Positions 22,653-35,822 of a stretch of 64,000 nt of DNA are shown piece by piece. Origin of the DNA: Sipunculus nudus (taxonomy: Eukaryota; Annelida; Sipuncula; Golfingiida; Sipunculidae); contig CM049316.1 of the NCBI GenBank assembly GCA_026874595.1, forward strand, positions 72,881,176 through 72,945,175, given 5' to 3'. The notes beneath the pieces were generated by a model. It saw only the letters and a program-made list of their open reading frames with translations, searched no databases and was not told the DNA's origin. A program made the translations under genes and the position numbers. Numbering within the stretch: position 1 is the stretch's first letter; every line of letters starts with the position of its first letter.

Positions 22653-23416
22653 ACGCAAGAATACACAAGTCTGATTTGTATACGACTATCAGGATGAGGT
22701 TTATTTTGCGAGTAGAAAGGTGAAACAGTGTGTCTTTGAACAGAATAATTTAGTTTAATAGATGTTTTATTCTTGATTGTACAGTATAGACTTGTTTCTG
22801 TGAAGGGCTTCTGTTGGTTTTGTCAGGAGAAAGCTGCAATCTTGCTATTGGCCGGTTGTACCTCTTGCTTGTACAAGAAATGACTTCCTGTCAGTACAGA
22901 GGGATTTCTGTTCTCTTGAATTTTGATGATGTGCATGCAGTGTGAACATTTTGAGCATTCCCAAACAAAATTTCAGCATAATATAAACTAGAAACCAGCA
23001 TTGGTTTTACACTGAAATCCAGGAGTGTGTTTCTATATAGTGTCCTTGACTACGAGTCATTTGCTCCTACTAGAAGTTGACTTCCTGTTGGGAGAGGGCT
23101 TGCTTCTCCCTATTGAGGGGTCTGTTTTTTTCCCGTTGCAGGAGTTCACTTCTACCTAATATGAAAAATTGTTGATATTGGAACATTCATTTGCTTTGCT
23201 CATAACAGAAGTTAATTTTCTGTTGGGAGAGAGCTGGCTTCTCGCTATTTAGGGGTCCGTGTTTTACCGTTGCAGGAGTTCACTTCTGGCTAATAGAGAG
23301 GAATTTATCCTGGAAAGTATAAAACTGATGCTGTTTAGGAAGCACCATTAAACTTTGAGGCCAAGCGGAAAAATGGTTCCCGTGACAAAACACAGATTGG
23401 AAGTGAACTTTGTTGT
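22653..23416 (+). repeat. Monomer 28, 764 bp, two units
   Basis: Duplicate of 8917-9680 with ctccctattg and ttaattttctg; no difference noticed. Confidence 0.9.
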
Positions 23417-24180
23417 ACGCAAGAATACACAAGTCTGATTTGTATACGACTATCAGGATGAGGTTTATTTTGCGAGTAGAAAGGTGAAACAGTGTGTCTT
23501 TGAACAGAATAATTTAGTTTAATAGATGTTTTATTCTTGATTGTACAGTATAGACTTGTTTCTGTGAAGGGCTTCTGTTGGTTTTGTCAGGAGAAAGCTG
23601 CAATCTTGCTATTGGCCGGTTGTACCTCTTGCTTGTACAAGAAATGACTTCCAGTCAGTACAGAGGGATTTCTGTTCTCTTGAATTTTGATGATGTGCAT
23701 GCAGTGTGAACATTTTGAGCATTCCCAAACAAAATTTGAGCATAATATAAACTAGAAACCAGCATTGGTTTTACACTGAAATCCGGGAGTGTGTTTCTAT
23801 ATAGTGTCCTTGACTACGAGTCATTTGCTCCTACTAGAAGTTAACTTCCTGTTGGGAGAGGGCTTGCTTCTCGCTATTGAGGGGTCTGTTTTTTCCCGTT
23901 GCAGGAGTTCACTTCTACCTAATATGGAAAAATTGTTGATATTGGAACATTCATTTGCTTTGCTTATAACAGAAGTTAACTTCCTGTTGGGAGAGGGCTG
24001 GCTTCTCGCTATTGAGGGGTCTGTTTTTTGCCGTTGCAGGAGTTCACTTCTGGCTAGTTGAGAGGAATTTATCCTGAAAAGTATAAAATTGATGATGTTT
24101 AGGAAGCACCATTAAACTTTGAGGCCAAGCGGAAAAATGGTTCCCGTGACAAAAAACAGATTGGAAGTGAACTTTGTTGT
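23417..24180 (+). repeat. Monomer 29, 764 bp, two units
   Basis: Duplicate of 9681-10444 with gaaatccggg and acaaaaaacag; no difference noticed. Confidence 0.9.
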
Positions 24181-25155
24181 ACGCAAGATGAGGTTTATTT
24201 TGCGAGTAGAAAGGTGAATCAGTGTGTCTTTGAACAGAATAATTTAGTTTTATAGATGTCTTATTCTTGATTGTACAGTATAGACTTGTTTCTGTGAAGG
24301 GATTCTGTTGGTTTTGTCAGGAGAAAGCTGCAATCTTGCTATTGGCAGGTTGTACCTCTTGCTTGTACAAGAAATAACTTCCAGTCAGTACAGAGGGATT
24401 TCTGTTCTCTTGAATTTAGATGATGTGCATGCAGTGTGAACATTTTGAGCATTCCCAAACAAAATTTGAGCATAATATAAACTAGAAACCAGCATTGGTT
24501 TTACACTGAAATCCAGGACTGTGTTTCTATATAGTGTCCTTGACCACGAGTCATTTGCCCTACTAGAAGTTAACTTCCTGTTGGGAGAGGGCTTGCTTCT
24601 CGCTATTGAGGGGTCTGATTTTTCCCGTTGCAGGAGTTCACTTCTACCTAATATGGAAAAATTGTTGATATTGGAACATTCATTTGAGCATTTTGAGCAT
24701 GCCCAAACGAAATTTGAGCATTATATAAACTAGAAACCAGCATTGGTTTTACACTGAAATCCAGGAGTGTGTTTCTATATAGTGTCCTTGACCACGAGTC
24801 ATTTGCTCCTACTAGAAGTTAACTTCCTGTTGGGAGAGGGCTTGCTTCTCGCTATTGAGGGGTCTGTTTTTTCCCGTTGCAGGAGTTCAGTTCTACCTAA
24901 TATGAAAAATTGTTGATATTGGAACATTCATTTGCTTTGCTCATAACAGAAGTTAACTTTCTGTTGGGAGAGAGCTGGCTTCTCGCTATTGAGGGGTCTG
25001 TTTTTTTGCCGTTGCAGGAGTTCACTTCTGGCTAATAGAGAGGAATTTATCCTGGAAAGTATAAAATTGATGCTGTTTAGGATGCACCATTAAACTTTGA
25101 GGCCAAGCGGAAAATGGTTCCCGTGACGAAACAGATTGGATGTGAACTTTGTTGT
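24181..25155 (+). repeat. Monomer 30, 975 bp, compound, 34-bp deletion
   Basis: Duplicate of 10445-11420 with a seven-T run in place of eight. Backward jump at 24674-24692. Confidence 0.92.
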
Positions 25156-26165
25156 ATGCAAGAATACACAAGTCTGATTTGTATACGACTATCAGGATGA
25201 GGTTTATTTTGCGAGTAGAAAGGTGAAACAATGTTTCTTTGAACAGAATAATTTAGTTTTATAGATGTTTTGTTCTTGATTGTACAGTATAGACTTGTTT
25301 CTGTGAAGGGCTTCTGTTGGTTTTGTCAGGAGAAAGCTGCAATCTTGTTATTGGCAGGTTGTACCTCTTGCTTGTACAAGAAATAACTTCCAGTCAGTAC
25401 AGAGGGATTTCTGTTCTCTTGAATTTAGATGATGTGCATGCAGTGTGAACATTTTGAGCATTCCCAAACAAAATTTGAGCATAATATAAACTAGAAACCA
25501 GCATTGGTTTTACACTGAAATCCAGGACTGTGTTTCTATATGGTGTCCTTGACCACGAGTCATTTGCCCTACTAGAAGTTAACTTCCTGTTGGGAGAGGG
25601 CTTGCTTCTCGCTATTGAGGGGTCTGATTTTTCCCGTTGCAGGAGTTCACTTCTACCTAATATGGAAAAATTGTTGATATTGGAACATTCATTTGAGCAT
25701 TTTGAGCATGCCCAAACAAAATTTGAGCATTATATAAACTAGAAACCAGCATTGGTTTTACACTGAAATCCAGGAGTGTGTTTCTATATAGTGTCCTTGA
25801 CCACGAGTCATTTGCTCCTACTAGAAGTTAACTTCCTGTTGGGAGAGGGCTTGCTTCTCGCTATTGAGGGGTCTGTTTTTTCCCGTTGCAGGAGTTCACT
25901 TCTACCTAATATGAAAAATTGTTGATATTGGAACATTCATTTGCTTTGCTCATAACAGAAATTAACTTTCTGTTGGGAGAGAGCTGGCTTCTCGCTATTG
26001 AGGGGTCTGTTTTTTTGCCGTTGCAGGAGTTCACTTCTGGCTAATAGAGAGGAATTTATCCTGGAAAGTATAAAATTGATGCTGTTTAGGATGCACCATT
26101 AAACTTTGAGGCCAAGCGGGAAAATGGTTCCCGTGACGAAACAGATTGGATGTGAACTTTGTTGT
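25156..26165 (+). repeat. Monomer 31, 1010 bp, compound
   Basis: Duplicate of 11421-12430 with tatatggtg; jump at 25683-25701. Confidence 0.92.
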
Positions 26166-26928
26166 ATGCAAGAATACACAAGTCTGATTTGTATACGACT
26201 ATCAGGATGAGGTTTATTTTGCGAGTAGAAAGGTAAAACAATATTTCTTTGAACAGAATAATTTAGTTTTATAGATGTTTTATTCTTGATTGTACAGTAT
26301 AGACTTGTTTCTGTGAAGGGCTTCTGTTGGTTTTGTCAGGAGAAAGCTGCAATTTTTTTATTGACAGGTTGTACCTCTTGCTTGTACAAGAAATAACTTC
26401 CAGTCAGTACAGAGGGATTTCTGTTCTCTTGAATGTTGATGATGTGCATGCTGTGTGAACATTTTGAGCATTCCCAAACAAAATTTGAGCATAATATAAA
26501 CTAGAGACCAGCATTGGTTTTACACTGAAATCCAGGAGTGTGTTTCTATATAGTGTCCTTGACCACGAGTCCTTTGCTCCTACTAGAAGTTAACTTCCTG
26601 TTGGGAGAGGGCTTGCTTCTCGCTATTGAGGGGTCTGTTTTTTCCCGTTGCAGGAGTTCACTTCTACTTATATGGAAAAATTGTTGATATTGGAACGTTC
26701 ATTTGCTTTGCTTTTATCAGAAATTAACTTCCTGTTGGGAGAGGGCTGGCTTCTCGCTATTGAGGGGTCTGTTTTTTGCCGTTGCAGGAGTTCACTTCTG
26801 GCTAGTAGAGAGGAATTTATCCTGGAAAGTATAAAATTGATGCTGTTTAGGAAGCACCATTAAACTTTGGGGCCAAGCGGAAAAATAATTCCCGTGACAA
26901 AACACAGATTGGAAGTGAACTTTGTTGT
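26166..26928 (+). repeat. Monomer 32, 763 bp, two units
   Basis: Duplicate of 12431-13193 with ctagagacc. Confidence 0.9.
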
Positions 26929-27959
26929 AGACAAGAATACACAAATCTGATTTGTATACGACTATCAGGATGAGGATTATTTTGCGAGTAGAAAGGTGAA
27001 ACAGTGTGTCTTTGAACAGAATAATGTAGTTTAATAGATGTCTTATTCTTGATTGTACAGTATAGACTTGTTTCTGTGAAGGGCTTCTGTTGGTTTTGTC
27101 AGGAGAAAGCTGCAATCTTGCTATTGGCAGGTCGTACCTCTTGCTTGTACAAGAAATAACTTCCAGTCAGTACAGAGGGATTTCTGTTCTCTTGAATTTT
27201 GATGATGTGCATGCAGTGTGAATATTTTGAGCATTCCCAAACCAAATTTGAGCATAATATAAACTAGAAACCAGCATTGGTTTTACACTGAAATCTAGGA
27301 GTGTGTTTCTAATTAGTGTCCTTGACCACGAGTCATTTGCTCCTACTAGAAGTTAACTTCCTGTTGGGAGAGGGCTTGCTTCTCGCTATTGAGGGGTCTG
27401 TTTTTTCCCGTTGCAGGAGTTCACTACTACCTAATATGAAAAATTGTTGATATTGGAACATTCATTTGCTTTGCTTTTAACAGAAGTTAACTTCCTGTTT
27501 GGAGAGGGCTGGCTTCTCGCTATTGAGGGGTCTGTTTTTTGCCGTTGCAGGAGTTCACTTCTACCTAACATGGAAAAATTGTTGATATTGGAACATTCAT
27601 TTGCTTTGCTTTTAACAAAAGTTAACTTCCTGTTGGGAGAGGGCTGGCTTCTCGCTATTGAGGGGTCTGTTTTTTGCCGTTGCAGGAGTTCACTTCTACC
27701 TAACATGGAAAAATTGTTGATATTGGAACATTCATTTGCTTTGCTCATAACAGAAGTTAACTTCCTGTTGGGAGAGGGCTGGCTTCTCGCTATTGAGGGG
27801 TCTGTTTTTTGCCGTTGCAGGAGTTCACTTCTGGCTAATAGAGAGGAATTTATCCTTGAAAGTATAAAATTGATGCTGTTTAGGAAGCACAATTAAACTT
27901 TGGGGCCAAGCGGAAAAATGGTTCCCATGACAAAACAGATTTGAAGTGAACTTTGTTGT
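26929..27959 (+). repeat. Monomer 33, 1031 bp, four units, hybrid
   Basis: Duplicate of 13194-14224 with agacaag and aggtcgtacc; units at 27349-27832. Confidence 0.92.
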
Positions 27960-28722
27960 ACGCAAGAATACACAAGTCTGATTTGTATACGACTATCAGG
28001 ATGAGGTTTATTTTGCGAGTAGAAAGGTGAAACAGTGTGTCTTTGAACAGAATAATTTAGTTTAATAGATGTTTTATTCTTGATTGTACAGTATAGACTT
28101 GTTTCTGTGAAGGGTTCTGTTGGTTTTGTCAGGAGAAAGCTGCAATCTTGCTATTGGCCGGTTGTACCTCTTGCTTGTACAAGAAATGACTTCCAGTCAG
28201 TACAGAGGGATTTCTGTTCTCTTGAATTTTGATGATGTGCATGCAGTGTGAACATTTTGAGCATTCCCAAACAAAATTTCAGCATAATATAAACTAGAAA
28301 CCAGCATTGGTTTTACACTGAAATCCAGGAGTATGTTTCTATATAGTGTCCTTGACTACGAGTCATTTGCTCCTACTAGAAGTTAACTTCCTGTTGGGAG
28401 AGGGCTTGCTTCTCGCTATTGAGGGGTCTGTTTTTTTCCCGTTGCAGGAGTTCACTTCTACCTAATATGAAAAATTGTTTATATTGGAACATTCATTTGC
28501 TTTGCTTATAACAGAAGTTAACTTTCTGTTGGGAGAGAGCTGGCTTCTCGCTATTTAGGGGTCCGTGTTTTACCGTTGCAGGAGTTCACTTCTGGCTAAT
28601 AGAGAGGAATTTATCCTGGAAAGTATAAAATTGATGCTGTTTAGGAAGCACCATTAAACTTTGAGGCCAAGCGGAAAAATGGTTCCCGTGACAAAACACA
28701 GATTGGAAGTGAACTTTGTTGT
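27960..28722 (+). repeat. Monomer 34, 763 bp, two units
   Basis: Duplicate of 14225-14987. Its right end joins a deleted head where copy 1 has a full one; this is the join of the 4,542-bp duplication. Confidence 0.9.
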
Positions 28723-29697
28723 ACGCAAGATGAGGTTTATTTTGCGAGTAGAAAGGTGAATCAGTGTGTCTTTGAACAGAATAATTTAGTTTTATAGATG
28801 TCTTATTCTTGATTGTACAGTATAGACTTGTTTCTGTGAAGGGATTCTGTTGGTTTTGTCAGGAGAAAGCTGCAATCTTGCTATTGGCAGGTTGTACCTC
28901 TTGCTTGTACAAGAAATAACTTCCAGTCAGTACAGAGGGATTTCTGTTCTCTTGAATTTAGATGATGTGCATGCAGTGTGAACATTTTGAGCATTCCCAA
29001 ACAAAATTTGAGCATAATATAAACTAGAAACCAGCATTGGTTTTACACTGAAATCCAGGACTGTGTTTCTATATAGTGTCCTTGACCACGAGTCATTTGC
29101 CCTACTAGAAGTTAACTTCCTGTTGGGAGAGGGCTTGCTTCTCGCTATTGAGGGGTCTGATTTTTCCCGTTGCAGGAGTTCACTTCTACCTAATATGGAA
29201 AAATTGTTGATATTGGAACATTCATTTGAGCATTTTGAGCATGCCCAAACGAAATTTGAGCATTATATAAACTAGAAACCAGCATTGGTTTTACACTGAA
29301 ATCCAGGAGTGTGTTTCTATATAGTGTCCTTGACCACGAGTCATTTGCTCCTACTAGAAGTTAACTTCCTGTTGGGAGAGGGCTTGCTTCTCGCTATTGA
29401 GGGGTCTGTTTTTTCCCGTTGCAGGAGTTCAGTTCTACCTAATATGAAAAATTGTTGATATTGGAACATTCATTTGCTTTGCTCATAACAGAAGTTAACT
29501 TTCTGTTGGGAGAGAGCTGGCTTCTCGCTATTGAGGGGTCTGTTTTTTTGCCGTTGCAGGAGTTCACTTCTGGCTAATAGAGAGGAATTTATCCTGGAAA
29601 GTATAAAATTGATGCTGTTTAGGATGCACCATTAAACTTTGAGGCCAAGCGGAAAATGGTTCCCGTGACGAAACAGATTGGATGTGAACTTTGTTGT
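28723..29697 (+). repeat. Monomer 35, 975 bp, compound, 34-bp deletion
   Basis: Repeat of 24181-25155; jump at 29216-29234, seven-T run kept. Confidence 0.92.
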
Positions 29698-30707
29698 ATG
29701 CAAGAATACACAAGTCTGATTTGTATACGACTATCAGGATGAGGTTTATTTTGCGAGTAGAAAGGTGAAACAATGTTTCTTTGAACAGAATAATTTAGTT
29801 TTATAGATGTTTTGTTCTTGATTGTACAGTATAGACTTGTTTCTGTGAAGGGCTTCTGTTGGTTTTGTCAGGAGAAAGCTGCAATCTTGTTATTGGCAGG
29901 TTGTACCTCTTGCTTGTACAAGAAATAACTTCCAGTCAGTACAGAGGGATTTCTGTTCTCTTGAATTTAGATGATGTGCATGCAGTGTGAACATTTTGAG
30001 CATTCCCAAACAAAATTTGAGCATAATATAAACTAGAAACCAGCATTGGTTTTACACTGAAATCCAGGACTGTGTTTCTATATGGTGTCCTTGACCACGA
30101 GTCATTTGCCCTACTAGAAGTTAACTTCCTGTTGGGAGAGGGCTTGCTTCTCGCTATTGAGGGGTCTGATTTTTCCCGTTGCAGGAGTTCACTTCTACCT
30201 AATATGGAAAAATTGTTGATATTGGAACATTCATTTGAGCATTTTGAGCATGCCCAAACAAAATTTGAGCATTATATAAACTAGAAACCAGCATTGGTTT
30301 TACACTGAAATCCAGGAGTGTGTTTCTATATAGTGTCCTTGACCACGAGTCATTTGCTCCTACTAGAAGTTAACTTCCTGTTGGGAGAGGGCTTGCTTCT
30401 CGCTATTGAGGGGTCTGTTTTTTCCCGTTGCAGGAGTTCACTTCTACCTAATATGAAAAATTGTTGATATTGGAACATTCATTTGCTTTGCTCATAACAG
30501 AAATTAACTTTCTGTTGGGAGAGAGCTGGCTTCTCGCTATTGAGGGGTCTGTTTTTTTGCCGTTGCAGGAGTTCACTTCTGGCTAATAGAGAGGAATTTA
30601 TCCTGGAAAGTATAAAATTGATGCTGTTTAGGATGCACCATTAAACTTTGAGGCCAAGCGGGAAAATGGTTCCCGTGACGAAACAGATTGGATGTGAACT
30701 TTGTTGT
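29698..30707 (+). repeat. Monomer 36, 1010 bp, compound
   Basis: Repeat of 25156-26165; jump at 30225-30243. Confidence 0.92.
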
Positions 30708-31470
30708 ATGCAAGAATACACAAGTCTGATTTGTATACGACTATCAGGATGAGGTTTATTTTGCGAGTAGAAAGGTAAAACAATATTTCTTTGAACAGAA
30801 TAATTTAGTTTTATAGATGTTTTATTCTTGATTGTACAGTATAGACTTGTTTCTGTGAAGGGCTTCTGTTGGTTTTGTCAGGAGAAAGCTGCAATTTTTT
30901 TATTGACAGGTTGTACCTCTTGCTTGTACAAGAAATAACTTCCAGTCAGTACAGAGGGATTTCTGTTCTCTTGAATGTTGATGATGTGCATGCTGTGTGA
31001 ACATTTTGAGCATTCCCAAACAAAATTTGAGCATAATATAAACTAGAGACCAGCATTGGTTTTACACTGAAATCCAGGAGTGTGTTTCTATATAGTGTCC
31101 TTGACCACGAGTCCTTTGCTCCTACTAGAAGTTAACTTCCTGTTGGGAGAGGGCTTGCTTCTCGCTATTGAGGGGTCTGTTTTTTCCCGTTGCAGGAGTT
31201 CACTTCTACTTATATGGAAAAATTGTTGATATTGGAACGTTCATTTGCTTTGCTTTTATCAGAAATTAACTTCCTGTTGGGAGAGGGCTGGCTTCTCGCT
31301 ATTGAGGGGTCTGTTTTTTGCCGTTGCAGGAGTTCACTTCTGGCTAGTAGAGAGGAATTTATCCTGGAAAGTATAAAATTGATGCTGTTTAGGAAGCACC
31401 ATTAAACTTTGGGGCCAAGCGGAAAAATAATTCCCGTGACAAAACACAGATTGGAAGTGAACTTTGTTGT
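30708..31470 (+). repeat. Monomer 37, 763 bp, two units
   Basis: Repeat of 26166-26928 with ctagagacc. Confidence 0.9.
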
Positions 31471-32501
31471 AGACAAGAATACACAAATCTGATTTGTATA
31501 CGACTATCAGGATGAGGATTATTTTGCGAGTAGAAAGGTGAAACAGTGTGTCTTTGAACAGAATAATGTAGTTTAATAGATGTCTTATTCTTGATTGTAC
31601 AGTATAGACTTGTTTCTGTGAAGGGCTTCTGTTGGTTTTGTCAGGAGAAAGCTGCAATCTTGCTATTGGCAGGTCGTACCTCTTGCTTGTACAAGAAATA
31701 ACTTCCAGTCAGTACAGAGGGATTTCTGTTCTCTTGAATTTTGATGATGTGCATGCAGTGTGAATATTTTGAGCATTCCCAAACCAAATTTGAGCATAAT
31801 ATAAACTAGAAACCAGCATTGGTTTTACACTGAAATCTAGGAGTGTGTTTCTAATTAGTGTCCTTGACCACGAGTCATTTGCTCCTACTAGAAGTTAACT
31901 TCCTGTTGGGAGAGGGCTTGCTTCTCGCTATTGAGGGGTCTGTTTTTTCCCGTTGCAGGAGTTCACTACTACCTAATATGAAAAATTGTTGATATTGGAA
32001 CATTCATTTGCTTTGCTTTTAACAGAAGTTAACTTCCTGTTTGGAGAGGGCTGGCTTCTCGCTATTGAGGGGTCTGTTTTTTGCCGTTGCAGGAGTTCAC
32101 TTCTACCTAACATGGAAAAATTGTTGATATTGGAACATTCATTTGCTTTGCTTTTAACAAAAGTTAACTTCCTGTTGGGAGAGGGCTGGCTTCTCGCTAT
32201 TGAGGGGTCTGTTTTTTGCCGTTGCAGGAGTTCACTTCTACCTAACATGGAAAAATTGTTGATATTGGAACATTCATTTGCTTTGCTCATAACAGAAGTT
32301 AACTTCCTGTTGGGAGAGGGCTGGCTTCTCGCTATTGAGGGGTCTGTTTTTTGCCGTTGCAGGAGTTCACTTCTGGCTAATAGAGAGGAATTTATCCTTG
32401 AAAGTATAAAATTGATGCTGTTTAGGAAGCACAATTAAACTTTGGGGCCAAGCGGAAAAATGGTTCCCATGACAAAACAGATTTGAAGTGAACTTTGTTG
32501 T
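31471..32501 (+). repeat. Monomer 38, 1031 bp, four units, hybrid
   Basis: Repeat of 26929-27959; units at 31891-32374. Confidence 0.92.
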
Positions 32502-33264
32502 ACGCAAGAATACACAAGTCTGATTTGTATACGACTATCAGGATGAGGTTTATTTTGCGAGTAGAAAGGTGAAACAGTGTGTCTTTGAACAGAATAATTT
32601 AGTTTAATAGATGTTTTATTCTTGATTGTACAGTATAGACTTGTTTCTGTGAAGGGTTCTGTTGGTTTTGTCAGGAGAAAGCTGCAATCTTGCTATTGGC
32701 CGGTTGTACCTCTTGCTTGTACAAGAAATGACTTCCAGTCAGTACAGAGGGATTTCTGTTCTCTTGAATTTTGATGATGTGCATGCAGTGTGAACATTTT
32801 GAGCATTCCCAAACAAAATTTCAGCATAATATAAACTAGAAACCAGCATTGGTTTTACACTGAAATCCAGGAGTATGTTTCTATATAGTGTCCTTGACTA
32901 CGAGTCATTTGCTCCTACTAGAAGTTAACTTCCTGTTGGGAGAGGGCTTGCTTCTCGCTATTGAGGGGTCTGTTTTTTTCCCGTTGCAGGAGTTCACTTC
33001 TACCTAATATGAAAAATTGTTTATATTGGAACATTCATTTGCTTTGCTTATAACAGAAGTTAACTTTCTGTTGGGAGAGAGCTGGCTTCTCGCTATTTAG
33101 GGGTCCGTGTTTTACCGTTGCAGGAGTTCACTTCTGGCTAATAGAGAGGAATTTATCCTGGAAAGTATAAAATTGATGCTGTTTAGGAAGCACCATTAAA
33201 CTTTGAGGCCAAGCGGAAAAATGGTTCCCGTGACAAAACACAGATTGGAAGTGAACTTTGTTGT
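32502..33264 (+). repeat. Monomer 39, 763 bp, two units
   Basis: Repeat of 27960-28722, here followed by a full head as in copy 1. Confidence 0.9.
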
Positions 33265-34028
33265 ACGCAAGAATACACAAGTCTGATTTGTATACGACTA
33301 TCAGGATGAGGTTTATTTTGCGAGTAGAAAGGTGAAACAGTGTGTCTTTGAACAGAATAATGTAGTTTAATAGATGTCTTATTCTTGTTTGTACAGTATA
33401 GACTTGTTTCTGTGAAGTGCTTCTGTTGGTTTTGTCAGGTGAAAGCTGCAATTTTTTTATTGACAGGTTGTACCTCTTGCTTGTAGAAGAAATAACTTCC
33501 TGTCAGTACAGAGGGATTTCTGTTCTCTTGAATTTTGATGATATGCATGCAGTGTGAACATTTCGAGCATGTCCAAACAAAATTTGAGCATAATATAAAC
33601 TAGAAACCAGCATTGGTTTTACACTGAAATCCAGGAGTGTGTTTCTATATAGTGTCCTTGACCACGAGTCATTTGCTCCTACTAGAAGTTAACTTCCTGT
33701 TGGGAGAGGGCTTGCTTCTCGCGATTGAGGGGTCTGTTTTTTCCCGTTGCAGGAGTTCACTTCTACCTAATATGGAAAAATTGTTGATATTGGAACATTC
33801 ATTTGCTTTGCTTTTAACAGGAATTAACTTCCTGTTAGGAGAGGGCTGGCTTCTCGATATTGAGGGGTCTGTTTTTTACCGTTGCAGGAGTTCACCTCAG
33901 GCTACTAGAGAGGAATTTATCCTGGAAAGTATAAAATTGATGCTTTTTAGGAAGCACCATTAAACTTTGGGGCCAAGCGGAAAAATGGTTCCCCTGACAA
34001 AACACAGATTGGAAGTAAACTTTGTTGT
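33265..34028 (+). repeat. Monomer 40, 764 bp, two units
   Basis: Counterpart of 14988-15751 at offset 18,277, keeping cttgtagaag and ttcttgtttgtac. Confidence 0.9.
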
Positions 34029-35059
34029 ATGCAAGATTACACAAGTCTGATTTGTATACGACTATCAGGATGAGGTTTATTTTGCGAGTAGAAAGGTGAA
34101 ACAGTGTGTCTTTGAACAGAATAATGTAGTTTTATTGATGTCTTATTCTTGATTGTACAGTATAGACTTGTTTCTGTGAAGGGCTTCTGTTGGTTTTGTC
34201 AGGAGAAAGCTGCAATCTTGCTATTGGCAGGTTGTACCTCTTGCTTGTACAAGGAATAACTTCCAGTCAGTACAGAGGGATTTCTGTTCTCTTGAATTTT
34301 GATGATGTGCATGCAGTGTAAACATTTTGAGCATGCCAAAACAAAATTTGAGCATAATATAAACTAGAAACCAGCATTGGTTTACACTGAAATCCAGGAG
34401 TGTGTTTCTATATAGTGTCCTTGACCACGAGTCATTTGCTCCTACTAGAAGTTAACTTACTGTTGGGAGAGGGCTAGCTTCTCGCTATTGAGGGGTCTGT
34501 TTTTACCCGTTGCAGGAGTTCACTTCTACCTAATATGGAAAAATTGTTGATATTGGAACATTCATTTGCTTTGCTTTTAACAGAAGTTAACTTCCTGTTG
34601 GGAGAGGGCTGACTTCTCGCTATTGAGGGGTCTGTTTTTTGCCGTTGCAGGAGTTCACTTCTACCTAACATGGAAAAATTGTTGATATTGGAACATTCAT
34701 TTGCTTTGCTTTTAACAGAAGTTAACTTCCTGTTGGGAGAGGGCTGGCTTCTCGCTATTGAGGGGTCTGTTTTTTGCCGTTGCAGGAGTTCACTTCTACC
34801 TAACATGGAAAAATTGTTGATATTGGAACATTCATTTGCTTTGCTTATAACAGAAGTTAACTTCCTGTTGGGAGAGGGCTGGCTTCTCGCTATTGATGGG
34901 TCTGTTTTTTGCCGTTGCAGGAGTTCACTTCTGGCTAATAGAGAGGAATTTATCCTGGAAAGTATAAAATTGATGCTGTTTAGGAAGCACAATTAAACTT
35001 TGGCGCCAAGCGGAAAAATGGTTCCCATGACAAAACAGATTTGAAGTGAACTTTGTTGT
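34029..35059 (+). repeat. Monomer 41, 1031 bp, four units
   Basis: Counterpart of monomer 20 up to its exchange point; units at 34448-34932, last with gatgggtctg. Tail has cacaatt and the rare tttggcgcc (35001), shared only with 61892-62923. It probably shows the original end of this monomer. Confidence 0.92.
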
Positions 35060-35822
35060 ACGCAAGAATACACAAGTCTGATTTGTATACGACTATCAGG
35101 ATGAGGTTTATTTTGCGAGTAGAAAGGTGAAACAGTGTGTCTTTGAACAGAATAATTTAGTTTAATAGATGTTTTATTCTTGATTGTACAGTATAGACTT
35201 GTTTCTGTGAAGGGCTTCTGTTGGTTTTGTCAGGAGAAAGCTGCAATCTTGCTATTGGCCGGTTGTACCTCTTGCTTGTACAAGAAATGACTTCCAGTCA
35301 GTACAGAGGGATTTCTGTTCTCTTGAATTTTGATGATGTGCATGCAGTGTGAACATTTTGAGCATTCCCAAACAAAATTTGAGCATAATATAAACTAGAA
35401 ACCAGCATTGGTTTTACAGTGAAATCCGGGAGTGTGTTTCTATATAGTGTCCTTGACTACGAGTCATTTGCTCCCACTAGAAGTTAACTTCCTGTTTGGA
35501 TAGGGCTTGCTTCTCGCTATTGAGGGGTCTGTTTTTTCCCGTTGCAGGAGTTCACTTCTACCTAATATGGAAAAATTGTTGATATTGGAACATTCATTTG
35601 CTTTGCTTATAACAGAAGTTAACTTCCTGTTGGGAGAGGGCTGGCTTCTCGCTATTGAGGGGTCTGTTTTTTTGCCGTTGAAGGAGTTCACTTCTGGCTA
35701 ATAGAGAGGAATTTATCCTGAAAAGTATAAAATTGATGCCGTTTAGGAAGCACCATTAAACTTTGAGGCCAAGCGGAAAAATGGTTCCCTTGACAAAACA
35801 GATTGGAAGTGAACTTTGTTGT
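35060..35822 (+). repeat. Monomer 42, 763 bp, two units
   Basis: Carries cagtgaaatccggg, ctcccactag, gtttggataggg, gttgaaggag and gatgccg. These variants recur in the hybrids at 40884, 46843, 50110 and 56069. The related 62924 monomer lacks most of them. Confidence 0.9.

Larger units (their letters stand above)
19339..23416 (+). repeat. Five-monomer higher-order unit A, copy in the 13.7-kb duplicate
   Basis: This is the duplicate of 5603-9680 at offset 13,736. It keeps private markers such as cgcgcatgtcc, cttccgttgg and ctaatgtg. Differences noticed: ctcgcttc for ctggcttc (20680) and atttgggg for ctttgggg (22591). Confidence 0.9.
24181..28722 (+). repeat. Compound five-monomer higher-order unit, copy 2a (4,542 bp)
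   Basis: Counterpart of 10445-14987 in the second 13.7-kb copy. It is one base shorter because a T run of eight (11265-11272) is seven here. It is followed directly by another copy of itself. Confidence 0.93.
28723..33264 (+). repeat. Compound five-monomer higher-order unit, copy 2b (4,542 bp)
   Basis: Direct tandem duplicate of 24181-28722; I noticed no base difference. The join lies between aaaacacag near 28693 (tail of the 27960-type monomer) and the 34-bp-deleted head at 28729. Either a very recent expansion or an assembly duplication would look like this. Confidence 0.93.
16661..34937 (+). repeat. 13.7-kb tandem segmental duplication, copy 2 (18.3 kb with insert)
   Basis: It repeats copy 1 monomer by monomer and is lengthened to 18,277 bp by the extra 4,542-bp unit. 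Differences from copy 1 that I noticed number about four: cgctattg for cgatattg (18407), ctcgc for ctggc (20680), one A for C (22591) and the T-run loss. After about 34937 it leaves copy 1, entering ctaatagag and cacaatt in place of ctagtagag and caccatt. Confidence 0.92.
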
